From: Tiliqua scincoides | Taxonomy: Eukaryota > Chordata > Lepidosauria > Squamata > Scincidae | Direction of reading: 5' to 3' | Assembly: GCF_035046505.1 (NCBI RefSeq) | Contig: NC_089821.1 | Location: 195,076,377-195,140,376, forward strand | Length of the DNA: 64,000 nucleotides | Part shown: piece by piece, positions 12,422-25,100 of the stretch | Numbering within the stretch: position 1 is the stretch's first letter | How the letters are laid out: every line of letters starts with the position of its first letter | The notes under the pieces: model-generated | What the model was told of the DNA's origin: nothing | Database searches by the model: none | Seen by the model: only the letters and a program-made list of their open reading frames with translations | Translations under genes and position numbers: made by a program

Positions 12422-12735
12422 TTAAGGGCTTATATTGGTAGACTGCTGGTTTTTTCTCCTGGACCTACCCATACAGGCACTGCATAATATCAAAAGTAAA
12501 TTATTTGGCATAAATGATTAATTTCTTACAACTTCCTCACGCATGGAAGTCTGTCACAACTTATGTCTATGCTCGTGTTTTATAAAAATCTGTGAGTCAG
12601 GTCACTGGACATCTAGCTCAGTATTGTTTACAGACTGATTGGAAGCAGCTCTTCGGGGTTTCAAACAGGTGTTTCCCAGCCCAACCTGAAAAATGCCAGG
12701 TGTGGCACTTGGGAACCCCTGCATCCCATTAAGCT

Positions 12736-12926
12736 AGTGGTTCCTAAACTGTGTGCTGCGGCGCCCTAGGGCAACACACTCACGAGACTATCACATAGCC
12801 TCTTCTCTGTTTGCTGGGCTGAAATTCTCCCGAAATTCTTGCATGATCTCACGAAGTCAGAAAGAAGAGGCCACGCAGTGCCCCTGTGTGTGTAAAGGGT
12901 GTCATGGTGAGTTTGGGGACCACTGA
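12736..12926. mobile_element. hAT-type MITE
   Basis: The ends AGTGGTTCCTAAACT and AGTTTGGGGACCACT are inverted repeats of the CAGTGGTTCCCAAACT type. The flanks CATTAAGC and AATTCAGC match at six of eight bases, which fits an old 8-bp duplication. About 190 bp, non-coding. Confidence 0.6.
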
Positions 12927-13013
12927 ATTCAGCTATGGTCCCTCCCATTGCACTATCCTATTGAGAGTGACTATTAAGCTACAACTTTTCCCATTTTTCT
13001 GGTGCAAGTCAAA

Positions 13014-13150
13014 ATGGATGAAATTTACAAGATCTCTTCAACTGAAAGGGTTCAGCAGGTGGAAAAGGAACTAGCAGTACACCTGGCTGAACTGAAGACA
13101 GAAATAGAAGAGAATGGAGTTCTACAGGGGTCACCACACTGGGTTTATAG
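13014..13150 (+). CDS. CCDC162: CCDC162 exon 1 (start codon)
   Basis: ATG at 13014, motif STERVQQVEKELAVHLAELK, then EENGVLQG; coiled coil. Donor GTAAAG at 13151, exit phase 2. The AG at 13007-13008 suggests that the ATG lies just inside an internal exon with a separate upstream 5' exon. Confidence 0.85.
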
Positions 13151-16100
13151 GTAAAGAACTTTTTGTATTCTTCAAACTGTTTGCGTGCCTGTAGTGCAGC
13201 GATCTCGAAACTGGAGATCACTGCGCGGTGGGAAAGACATCCCTGGCGTGACTGGCACTTACTGGTCCTACCCTGTTGCTGATCTCCCCCAAACTGCTTC
13301 TCAGCTGGCCATACCTGCCTGGAAATCTGGGCACAGTGACTGCTGGGGCAACAGAACTCAGAATCTGCAGACTGGAGTGCAGTTCGGGGGAGATCAGCAA
13401 TGGGGAAGGAAGACTCCCCCATGGAACGCTAAGCAGTGTTCACATGGGGGAGGGAAAAGGCAGGGTGCTAGATCTGTTCTGTGGGCCAGAGTCTGGAGAG
13501 CCCTGCTGTCGTGTAAATGAATTTCTTTATTCCAGAGCAACCCTGTACCATACATTTGTTCTCTCTGGTTCCATAATTTTCCTCTTTTCTGCCTCTGCTT
13601 TCCCTTCCCCCATTGATCTTTGTCCTTTTTTTAAAGAAAAAATTCTTTCCTCCAAAGACGGATGAGCAGCTGGAATGACCCACTTTAGCTAAAGTCACAA
13701 CAATTTGAGTAAAATGAACCATGGGTTGAAGACCAGCAGTGGCCCTAAGTAAACTGTAGTTTCTTAAGACTATGGGTTTGGCCAAATCTACTAAGAATAT
13801 TATTTTGCTCCAACTCAGGCTTTTGTTAAAGTTAAGAGAACCTGTCTCAATATAAGAATGGCAGATTTAGCACATATAGCTGTATGCTTATTCATCCATA
13901 ATAGTCTAGCGTTTTATCTGCTTGTGGTTATTGAATGAATCAAAATATCCTTTTGCTACGAAGCTGTCAATGGGCAGAAATGTTTTTTTTAAGGTGACTT
14001 CATGCCTCAATCCTGAGTTGAATCGTATGTAGCGGGTCTTTACAATGTTTCTTTCTGAGATAAATAATTCCTGGGGTACCAACTTCTTTGTGGAAAAACA
14101 AAAAGCAAAGGGTTAGACACCCTCCACTCTGAGTTGCTGCTTTGATTTGAATTGGGTTTCCATATGGCTGCTACTTTAGAGTAAAAGCAAGCTCTCAAGT
14201 AGATGAAGATATATTTAACAACTTGTCTAGTTTGATCCTTCAAGCTGGAGATATACTGCCATAAACCACATGAATTTCTTGTGGGTTTCAAGTGATTCAT
14301 TTAAATGCAACATATATATCTATTTAATGTTGAGATATATAACACAGACCAACACACATTTTGCTTCCTTAAACGTTACACCAATTCCTGGGTATATTTG
14401 GGGTGCCGATTCCAAAAATGGCATCTGTTTTGCCCTATCACGTCTAAGTTTTGGAGACATGGCATAGCCTCTTTACACCATGGCTTCCTCATGAGGAAGC
14501 TGCTTGAACCATTCACTAATGAGGCTATACAATATCTCCAAACCTAGACGTGATAGGGCAAAACGGATGCCATTTTTTTAATCAGCACCCCAAATTCATA
14601 TCAAACCACCATAAAGTTTGGGAAAAACATTTCAGACCCTCGATTTTGTAGGCCTGTGTAATCTGTATGTGCGTGTAAAACAAAGGTTCCATATACAAAA
14701 AAAAATTTGTGTTAGATATGTGAAATTTTATTATTGTTGGTAATTCTACACTTGTTTCAAGTGATTTTTGCTAATCTTTCATAGCTCCATTCCTCTCCCG
14801 AAAGATATTTATTACTTCAGAAGAGAAAGGGAATTGGCATTGAAGAAATGTTTACAGGTAACTACTAAAAACATTGGTGGGAAAATTAACCTTAGAACAT
14901 ATTTCAAACAAATAACCTTGGGTAATGACTGCCATTCTATACCTCCTGCTTACTTGGAATATGTCCTATTGAACTCAGGGAGGCTTACATCTGACTAGGC
15001 CAGTGATTTTCAACCTTTTTCATCTTGATGCACATTGACAAGGTACTAAAATTGTCAAGGCACACCATCAGTTTTTTGACAATTGACAAGGCACACCATG
15101 CTGTTGGTGGGGGGCTCACATCACCCAATGCCCTACTTATGAATGATCCTCTCCCAAAGTCCTGTGGCACACCTGCAGACCATTCATAGCACACCAGTGT
15201 GCCACAGCACAGTGGTTGAAAATGACTGGACTAGGCTTATCTTAAGCATTTTTAAAGATAGATGTGTTGGTCAGGTTAAGTTTTAAATTTTTACTTTTTC
15301 TATAGTTGCTACATCAAAGTCCTGTGGGTACAGATTCTGGGCTGCATGATTTTGTCTCTCCTTTGTAGGTAGCAGAGGCAAAGCCTCTTGTAATTCAAGC
15401 TGATGTCCTGCAGAGGGAGTTCGAGACCTGTCTAAAAAGAGAATATACATCAGAAAGTTTGCCTTTATTACTGCACCAGGTAAGAGAAATTTTACTTTTC
15501 TTCTCTTTTATGACTTTCAAGATTCAGTCAGCATTGTTCACCTTGAATTTGCTAGCATGGGTGTACATTACATTATGGCTTAGGTATTAAATGGGGCTAT
15601 AGCAGTGTTGGCGAACCTATGGCACTCCGAGCCGTCTCTGTGGGCACACGCGCTGAGCCAGGCAGCCTGGAGAGGGGCGCTGAAGCTGCTGTCGCTCTAA
15701 AGAAAATGGAGGCTTTCTCCGAGACTCCCTGTGTGGGGAGGGCGGGCTGCTTCTCTCCGCCCCCTGAGCTCACTGCCCTCCTCTCCCTTCACTCCGTTGC
15801 CCCCACCTGCCCCGAGTTTGTTTCCCTTTTCAATTTTGCCCGCTCTGCAGGCTTAAGGTCCCTGTTTTTCCCTTCCCCATCACTCCAGCAGGCTCAGCCA
15901 ATCAGCATCCAGCAGGCTTCTGGCTTTTTCTGTTAAACGACTCAGGGCCCTTCACTGGCTGACCACCAGCCAATCCTGAGCCGCCCTCCTCCTCAGCCAT
16001 TGCGAGCCTTTGCAGCCCGCCTTTCCTGATCAGCTCCCCACTCAGCACCAGGAGAGGCTTTTCCTCCACAGCACAGGCGCAGCTGGGGGTGAGCAGCACA

Positions 16101-19100
16101 GCCAGAGACAAATCCTGCGTGTCTACTCAGAAGTAAGCCCCATTACGGTGGATGAGGCTTACTCCCAGGAAAGAGTGGCTGGGATTGCAACCTTGGAGCC
16201 CGCTCCTGTGCATGTCTACTCAGAAGTAAGCACCATTAGAGTAAATGAGGCTTACTCCCAGGAAAGAGTGGCTGGGATTGCAACCTTAGAGCCCACTTCT
16301 GTGGGTGGGGTTTTAAAAAAATATATATTTTATTGTTTGAGAAAATGAGCAGTGGCAAGGTCTTGCAGCCACCCCCTCCCTGCCAATATTTCTTTACCCA
16401 GCATGTAATTAGTCTGTGGAACTCTTTGCCACAGGAAGCAGTGATGACAACTTGCCTAGATGCCTTTAAGAAGGGATTGGACAAATTTCTAGAGGAAAAG
16501 TTCATTATGGGTTACAAGTAATAGTAGGTAAAAGCTGTTAATGTATGAGTTGTTTTTTCTAAACTAAAACCTCAGTATTCAGGTTAAATTGCCGTGTTGG
16601 CACTTTACGATAAAAAAGTGGGTTTTGGGTTGCGGTTTGGGCAATCGGTCTCTAAAAGGTTTGCCATCACTGGGCTATAGGCTTATAGCCATTATGGTTC
16701 TCACTGTGGACAAACGTGCTACAACCATGTCACAAACCTGTTCTAACCAGAATGTGAGATTTCCACAAGTGACTTTTCAATGGGGGCAACACAAAGGGTA
16801 TCCTGTTGTCAAGTGGCAGATGATTGTGGGGGGTCATTGTTTAGTGGCTGGCTAATGACTAGGGTGGGTTTTCTTATCACTCTGCTTGCAGGCCATGATC
16901 AATGCTCTGTAGTTGTGCTGCCTGCAGGGAGGGACTTGGGCGCTCAAACATTCTCTATTAAGTTAATCTGTTCTGCTTGTATGTTTGAAAATATAATATA
17001 TTGCAAGAGCCATAAGCCTCCAGTGCATGTGCACATCTGTAGCAGTACTCCTGGGCTTCAGAGAAGTGTGCAGTTCATAACAATAGTGTTGCTCTGCAGG
17101 GAAGAGGAAGCCATGCTGCTGTTCTTCACACAGCAAAAATATCTGCTTATGTGAGCACTTCCCCTCAGGAATTGCGTAGCAGAGAAAAGGGACTTCTAAG
17201 GACTTGCTTAGGCAAGGAGAACCTTAGAAAGGTTTTCTTAGAAAACCTTAGAAAGGGTTTTCACTAGCACAGTGGAATTTTTGGCTGTGTGTGTGTGTGT
17301 GTGTGTTTTCCTTTCTTTGAACAACTGGCCCTCCTGTCCATGTCACAAGCTGTCTTTAAAAACACCTTTCAGGAGTTTGCTAGGCAACATCGGAGTGGGG
17401 TGCTGTTTGAAGCATCTGAGGATTAAGGGCCCAATCTTTTCCAAATTTCGAGCACCAGTGCAGCTACAATGCAGCCCCGAGGTAAGGGAATAAATGTTCC
17501 CATATCTTGAGGAGGCCTCTGAGACTGCCTCCCCACCACTGGATGCAGTGCATGCCCCATTGACACCACTGCACTGGCACTGGATGATTGGATTGGGCTC
17601 TAAATCCTTCACAGAAGCAGATTTATCATTCTGCTTTATCATTTATCATATCAAAAGAGCAGTGTTGCTGCAGCTTTTGGGGGAAGATGTGCAAGCTGTG
17701 TGTCACAAATGCGAAATGTAAGCATGTTGTGCAGAAAGGCCCTTCTTTTCCAATCTGAGAACAGAGTTAGGGAAGTTTGAAATGGTCTTACTGAGGATCT
17801 AATACTGCCGGTGCTATGACATTCTGTACTAAATTGCAGATAGTCCAACCTAAGTTGAAAAAAGGTGTTATTGAGAATAAGGCATAAATGAATGGAGGAT
17901 TTTTCCCCCCCATCTATGTAACATTACAACTTTATATATAAAGTATTCAGGAAACAATGCTGGCGTTTCAATCTGTCACTTTCTGTAAAGTTTTTTACAG
18001 ACAGAATTACCCAGTTGGTTCAAAGCAAATATTTATACATGCTTCGATGGAAGAGATTTTGTCAGCACAGTAGTGTTGTTGAGAAGCTTTACCCTTTCTA
18101 CCAGGTAAGGAAATTAGCACAAATGCTAAACGGAGACCTGTAGGTTTTCCTTCAAGATAGCTTTCTGCTGTTGACATTTCTGTCTGACCTGTGCTCCAAA
18201 TAGCTCAGGGCAGTGTACAAGATTTCTTTTTCCCGTCCCATTTTGTTATCTCAATAAAAGCTCGCTTGCGAGTTGGACATGATTTTCTTAAAACATGGGA
18301 GCAAAGTTGTAAACTTGGTTATAGTTTCCTTTTTGTATACAAACAACATTGGTTTTATAGTGCTCATTTAATGCAGTGTGCAACATCCAGTGCTTCATAG
18401 ATGGTGCTTGAATGCTGGTACTCTCCACCTTCCACCTTTGGGTATGTAGAATCAGAATGGATACATCCCCGTGTATTAAAAAAAAAAATTAGGGTAGAAT
18501 CATTCTCCTTGATGTGCTAGTTTACTATGTTCAGGGACCTCTTTGTGCAGGGCTATTAAAATATGAGATTTCCCCCCCCCCCAAAATCTGGAGTGCTAAA
18601 GTCTAGAGAAAGATGTATGCCCTGAACTTATTGCCATGGTATAAGTCAGTTCTCAGACAAAAGACTGAGGGCCCAATCCTGAAAAAGTGCATGCTGGCTC
18701 ACCACTGGTGTGCACTGTTGCAAACATGCCATAAGGCACATTTGTGGGGGTTAGCACTGGCCCAGCACTGGCATAGACTCCACATGAGCCCGCACTGGGC
18801 CAGTGCCTGTTGGAGGATGGTGGAGAGCTGCCTGTGCTCCATGGGAGTGCCAGGCAGCAGAGAGGTAAGTGGGGTGTGGGGGGAGGTGTGGTGGGGGGAG
18901 AAAGTGGGGTGGGAGTGGTGTGGAACTGGTGGAGCTCAGCTCTGCTGGATCCAGAGCCCCATGTTGGGCCTCCCGGCCTGATACAGGACTCCTTTACTCT
19001 GTGTCAGCTAAATAGCCAGTGCAGAGTCGAGTAGTCTCATTGCAGGGTTACTTTCCTTACTCGAGGGAAAGGGATGAATGTCCTCTTCTCTTGAGGAGGC

Positions 19101-22100
19101 GTCAGGAGCCACCAGTGGTTGCCCGTATGCTCATATGATGTCGCAGCAACCATTTTGGCACTGCGGCAGCCCCGGACACTGGGCAGCTCAGGATTGGGCT
19201 ACTCAAGGGTACTGATAACAGGATATGGATTACATCAGCAGTGCCAGCCACTGAGAAATCAATAGCACATGGAGGTGTTGAAGATTTATATGGAATGGGT
19301 TGGTGCCTGCTGAGTGTTCCCTAGTGCTTACCTATTCATAGTATGAAAACTTGGCTTAGAAGACTTCAAAAACAGAAGACTTCTTTTTCCAAACCTTTTT
19401 TTAAGTTCAAATTTTTACTTTTAGGATTTGCTCTTTCTCTACAAATGTCACACATTTACTCTTGAGGTAATGTTCTTCTAGCTAATTTATGCATCTCCTT
19501 GGGGAACATAGAACCTCTTTTCTCCGCTCCCATCTTCTCCATAGAAACAAGTGGCTCACATTATGCAGGAGTACAATGATGCAGTTCAAAGGGCTGTAAG
19601 ACTGTCAAGTGCACGGGAGAACTTCCTTACAGGAAAGGAGAATCCTGCAAACTTGGTGACCCTGGAAGACCTGACTATATACACACAGTGGCTTATATGT
19701 CACCTGCACTCACTCAAGGCCATCCACAACTACCTCCGGGTAAGAAGATTGTTACAGGCTGTGAAACTTAATTAAGGAAACTTTGGCTCACGCTAGTGGC
19801 ATTAATAATAATAATAATAATAATAACAGGTATTTATATACCGCCTTTCTTGGTCTTTATTCAAGACTTTATTCAAGGCGGTTTACATAGGCAGGCCTTA
19901 TTAAATCCCTTATTAAATAGGGATTTTTACAATTTCAAAAAAGGTTCTTTCTTTCAAGAACGACTACATTCAAGGTGTTTCATTCCGATCTGGCTTCACA
20001 TTCTGGCCTCCATCCTCCCACGCTCAGAGCAGATGGAATTGCTCGGCTTCAGCTTGTCAGCTGCTCCAAGGTCGCACGGTGCCAGTGGCCTCGAACTGGC
20101 GACCTTGTGGATGTTATCTTCAGGCAGACGGAGGCTCTACCCTCTAGACCAGACCTCCTGCCCTTTACATTACATTGCACAACACCCAGCATCATAAAGG
20201 AACCATAGCTGCAAAAGACAGAATAAGAGTGCGAATCCTAGTGTTGGGTCTCCAGAGACAGTGACAAAAGCAAGAAATGTTTGGGATCTTTTTCAAATTG
20301 AGCAGAGATCCTAACGACATATTTGTTTTCTTACTTATTGTATTTTTTCCCCCTTGATCTTACAATTCATAGTGCTTTGAATAGAAGAAATGAAGCTATG
20401 TGCTCATGCTATGTCTTCATACTTGCAGGTACTCCAATACTTTCCTGTGTCTCATAGGATGGAAGGGGTAAATGATGGACATCAGACTTGGGGTGATGGA
20501 GAAAAATTCAGAGTTCTCAGCAAAACTGAGTTCTTACCATCTAGTACTCCGTTCTCTATCCGCACTAGTGCATCAGTAACAGGTGGTATGAAATTTCTAT
20601 ACAATACAGTTTTAGCACAATAAATGTGCAGTTGTTGCCAGGGATCTAAATATCTTCTTTGACATATTCTTCTGTTCCAAGAATATTGTATTTTCCAAGC
20701 CCACCAACTATATTACAATGAACCTCCAATTAACAAGAAGAGGGAGTGCCAAAAGTCTGTTAAACTGGAATGCATTTATAACAGTGCTCATGTCACATGT
20801 CAAAGCATTCACAAAATGTATATGACGAGTTTTAAAGAAGTGGATAAAATCCATTATTTCTGGAGTCTGTTAGATTGAGAGTTTGCTGTATGTTAATTCT
20901 GAACAAACTACCATGTTTTAACCATTCTTAAGGAAGGTACTAGAGAATTCAGGTTGACCGAGGTCAATGGGATCTAGTGGTCAGTATGATAGCACCCATT
21001 CTTGTTATCTGTTTCTCCTTTTTAAGGGACCAGCAGCTAAATGGAAAGGGAAATTGGTCATTCTATCCTCTGCTACCATCCCAGGCTAAAGAGACAAGGT
21101 AGAGGGGTGCCATAGGTGGGTGGGGGGACTCTGTGTGAACACAGAACCCCAGAATTCTTATTTAAAATCAAGACTGCATTAGCATTTGAGAGCGATCAGA
21201 TGTGACAACTCACTGCATATGTGAACAAGGACTAGGCAAGTGTATATAGTCAAAAGATAACTAGGTTTTTAAAAAATCCAAACTACTTGATTTACTCCCT
21301 TATGGCAAAAAGGGGGAAATAGAAGAAAGAACAAGCAGGCTGATGGAAAATGCCTGAATGTGGCAGGATGAAAAGCTGTATCTGTGTATCATTTGGATAC
21401 TTTCAGGTGCTCATAAACAGGCATGCTGTTTGCATGAGGCAGACAGATAAATGCACCCAGAAAAGTTTGATCAAATTAGGTATAATAACTGGTAATGCCC
21501 AACAGATACTGCCAAAATGCTACTGAAATGCAAAGCACACAAAACTTCCAAGGTTTAGCTTGCAGGTGGCTTGGAAGTGAATGTGGAAGATGTGGCAAGT
21601 GGGACTGAAATCTGTGGGTCAATGATCATTACTGCACAGCAAGTACAAATATAGCAAGTCTGTCTATTGATCATTTCCATTGTGTTACTGTCAGATGAAA
21701 GAGTGGCTAGGTTGGGAAACTGAAAATCCTTAAAAAAATCTTGATAAGTGTTTTATGCTTGCAAACATCCTATACATGCACACATGGTGTCTATTTTTCC
21801 CCAGCATGACTGACAGTCGCTTTGTGGGAACAATTTAGATTTAGGAAATGGGTAAACAGCACCGCTGTTTGCATGAAGCAGACAAATAAATACATACAGG
21901 GTGTTAGGCACAATACTTCCCCAGCACTGCTGCTCCAATAAAAACTGGAACCATTGCCAGCCACTTTGAAGTATCAAAGACCTACTCCAGAGATCTCCCG
22001 CATCAAATCTGTTTTGACCCTGATAGACCTGTAGTACATAGGAGTCCTACGGAAGATAGAATCATTTCAAGATAGTAGGCAGGTGGGAATATGTAGACCA

Positions 22101-25100
22101 AGCACTAATAATAATAATAATAATTAATAACTTTATTTTTACTCCGCCTTTCTACCCAAAGGGACTCAAGGCAGCTTACAACAGGTTAAAACAGATTAAA
22201 AACATAATTTAAAAACAGATAAAAGCATGTTAACACATATCATAAAAAACAGTAGTCAGATAAAAAGTAGCAATTGGATAGTCATTTTGAAAGAGAATGT
22301 GCTTTAATTGCATTTGAAAAGTTAATCAATGTGTCTTACTGCTTTGCTGTTTACTTTCAGTAACAGGTTACCCAAGGACTTCATTTGTTTTACAGTATCA
22401 TATCAGATAAAGTTGCCAACTTCATCTGTTGTGCGGCTCTAAGCCTCATAGATTAAATAGGAAAATGATTAAACAAAGCATTAAAAGCAAAGAGAGATAA
22501 GGCCAATGCACTGATGGGCCATTATTAGCCAAGCAGTGAAATAATAAATTAGTTTATATATAGCTCCACAAATCTTCAGGAACCTTATTCAATTGTAACA
22601 AGTTGTTGCATAGCAATTACAATTCTCAGCCTTTCAATAAATTGGAGGGCAGAGGACAAATGTGCAACATAATTTGGGGGGACTTTTGAAGTGTAACTTG
22701 AGAAAAGTTTGTCAAAAGAAGTTTCATAGGGAATGAAAGCAGTTGGACATAAAGGAAAAGCAGTTGGAAAATGCTCTCTTGGGGAAACGCATCCAAAACA
22801 TTTGGCCACTTTGAGGTTCTCTGTAGACAGCAGAGCTGTTTGCATGAGGCAGACAGGTGCAGGCAGGGTGGCACTATAGCCAGGTGCCATTTCTAGCCTC
22901 ATAGAGTCAAACCTTTTCCTTTTTCCCACGAGCTGGGTTCAGTGAAGCAAGCAGGTTAGTGAATAAAGTGCAAATGGTGTCAAGCTCAGAGTGAATCCTG
23001 CTGAGAAAGTGGAATCACCTCTTGAAAGGAATCCCTCTGGTTACTTCACAGCCTGTTTTTAGGCACACTTAGGGCCCAATCCTATCCAACTTTCCAGTGC
23101 CAATGCAACAGCAATGCAACTTTAGCTTGTTCCCTTACCTTGAGGAGGCCTCCATTGGCTGTTCCCCCCCTGTAGGATGCACTGCACGCCCTTCCAGCGC
23201 AGCTGCATAAGCGCTGGAAAGTTGAATAGGATTGGGCCCTTAAACTCTTTTGCTTCAGCAAACTGGTTTTTCTTAAGATTGGGCCTCCTTGATGATGTAA
23301 CCTTTATTGGCATATACATATACATCAAAACAATATGCAAATAAAGTTCAAAATTTATATAAGATCAGGCGATGGCTCCGTAATCCATAAATGCATGGCA
23401 CACACACGAAAAATCCAATAGTCAATAGCTCTATATGCTGCTGTTTGACACATCATACCCAGACACTCAATAGCAAGACCAATTGATTTTAACTTGGTAT
23501 GTAAAATGGTGATCCCACAAGGCAGGACCGAGTTTGATACCAATTGGAACATCAGACTATCATTGAACACATTGAAAAGGATACCAAGCCAAAACTTTGC
23601 AAATCTTAGCCATGCCATTGTGTTCGACCTGATAAGACCTGTCTCAAGGCATAACACAGAGTAAAGGACACATCTCGGCATGCCTAAAATTTTCCTAAGC
23701 AAAATAGATTGAATATGCTCCGTAGCTAGATTTAGTGCCTTGAACCAGACTGGAACACCATATAAAACTTGAGTAACAGTCTTGGCTTTGAAAACCTCCA
23801 GGGCTGCCGGAGCATATCTGTTGCCCTGGGTATGATAAAATTGTGCAATTGCTGATGATGAAAGCTTAGCCAAGTTAAGCACTAAGCTGCAATGGGAAGC
23901 CCATGAGTGCCTATAGTGAAATGTAATACCCAAGTATTTAAACTGGTGGACTTGCTCAATCTTATTACCCTTACAGAACCAGCTGTAAGGCTTCTAACTC
24001 TTTGCAAAGATCATAACTTTGGACTTGGTATAATTAATCTCCAGCTTGTTGGTTGCTAGATATTCAGCACATTTATTAAGCAACCTCAAAAGGCTCAAGA
24101 TATTAGAGCCATGTCATCTGCATATAAAAGCAGTGGCACCCGAAGGTTGCCCAGCTTAGGACAATGGCTGTTAACATTCTCCAAGGCTGGAGCGAGGTCA
24201 TTCATAAACAGGTTGAACAGTAGAGGTGCCAGGATGCAACCCTGTTTGACTCCTTTATTGGTAGTTATTGTCTGGGATAGAGTCCCAGACTGGGGACACC
24301 GCACCTTACAGGATGTGTTGGTGTACAGAGATCTGATTAGAAGCAAAAGTCTTTTATCTATCCCTAGTAAGGTAAGCTTGTTCCAAAGCAATCCTCTATC
24401 TATCAAATCAAATGCCCCTTTTAAATCAATAAAGGCTACATACAGCCTTGCCTTGGATGCCTTATTGCTTGTCACTAAGATGTGAGAGAATCAGGCAGTT
24501 GTCAATGGTCAATTTACCTTGCCTGAAACCTGCTTGCTCCGGTCCGAGAATGCAGTGGGAGCTAACCCAGGCCCTGAGCTTATTGTATAGGTATCTTGCA
24601 TAGGTTTTGCCGACAGTTGACAATAAACCGATAGGCCTAAAATTGGCCAGGGAGTCAGGATCACCTTTCTTAAAGATTGGGACAATGATCGTGGTCAACC
24701 AATCTTGTGGGATTTGTCCTGTTCTGTTAATTTCAGAGAAAAGAGGAGCTAGTAGTTGTGCCCACCAATCAGGATCATTTTTCAGCAAATCAGGGGGTAT
24801 TGCATCAATTCCAGGGGCCTTCTTACTTTTAAGATGTCCAATTAATTAACTAACCTCTTCTGGTTCCACTGGGGCCCAGACGGGAAGCTCAGATTCAGAG
24901 AAATCGAGACATCCTTCCTGAGAGAGGTTACTATCCAAGAACATTTTTTTGAAGTGTTATACCCAAAGAGAGAGAGAGAGGGATTTGGGCTGAAACACCC
25001 CCTTCAGGTCTTAGTGAGCCTGTTACAATAGACAAAAAAACTGCTATTTTTAGAGAGAATTGCTTGTAATAACTTCCCCCATTGCTCTTGGTAATACCTC

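Larger units (their letters stand above)
15603..16672. mobile_element. hAT-type element (1.07 kb) carrying other repeats, perfect 8-bp TSD
   Basis: Ends CAGTGTTGGCGAACC and GGTTTGCCATCACTG, flanked by GGCTATAG at 15595-15602 and 16673-16680. Inside are a GC-rich stretch (15620-16100), a two-unit tandem repeat of 93 bp (16121-16300) and a CR1 fragment (16385-16525). No transposase is visible, so it is non-autonomous. Confidence 0.9.

Noticed and set aside
13009-13520. Long open frames on both strands after exon 1
   Set aside because: They lie in a GC-rich palindromic element and have no domain or splice context. The minus-strand frame is a shadow.
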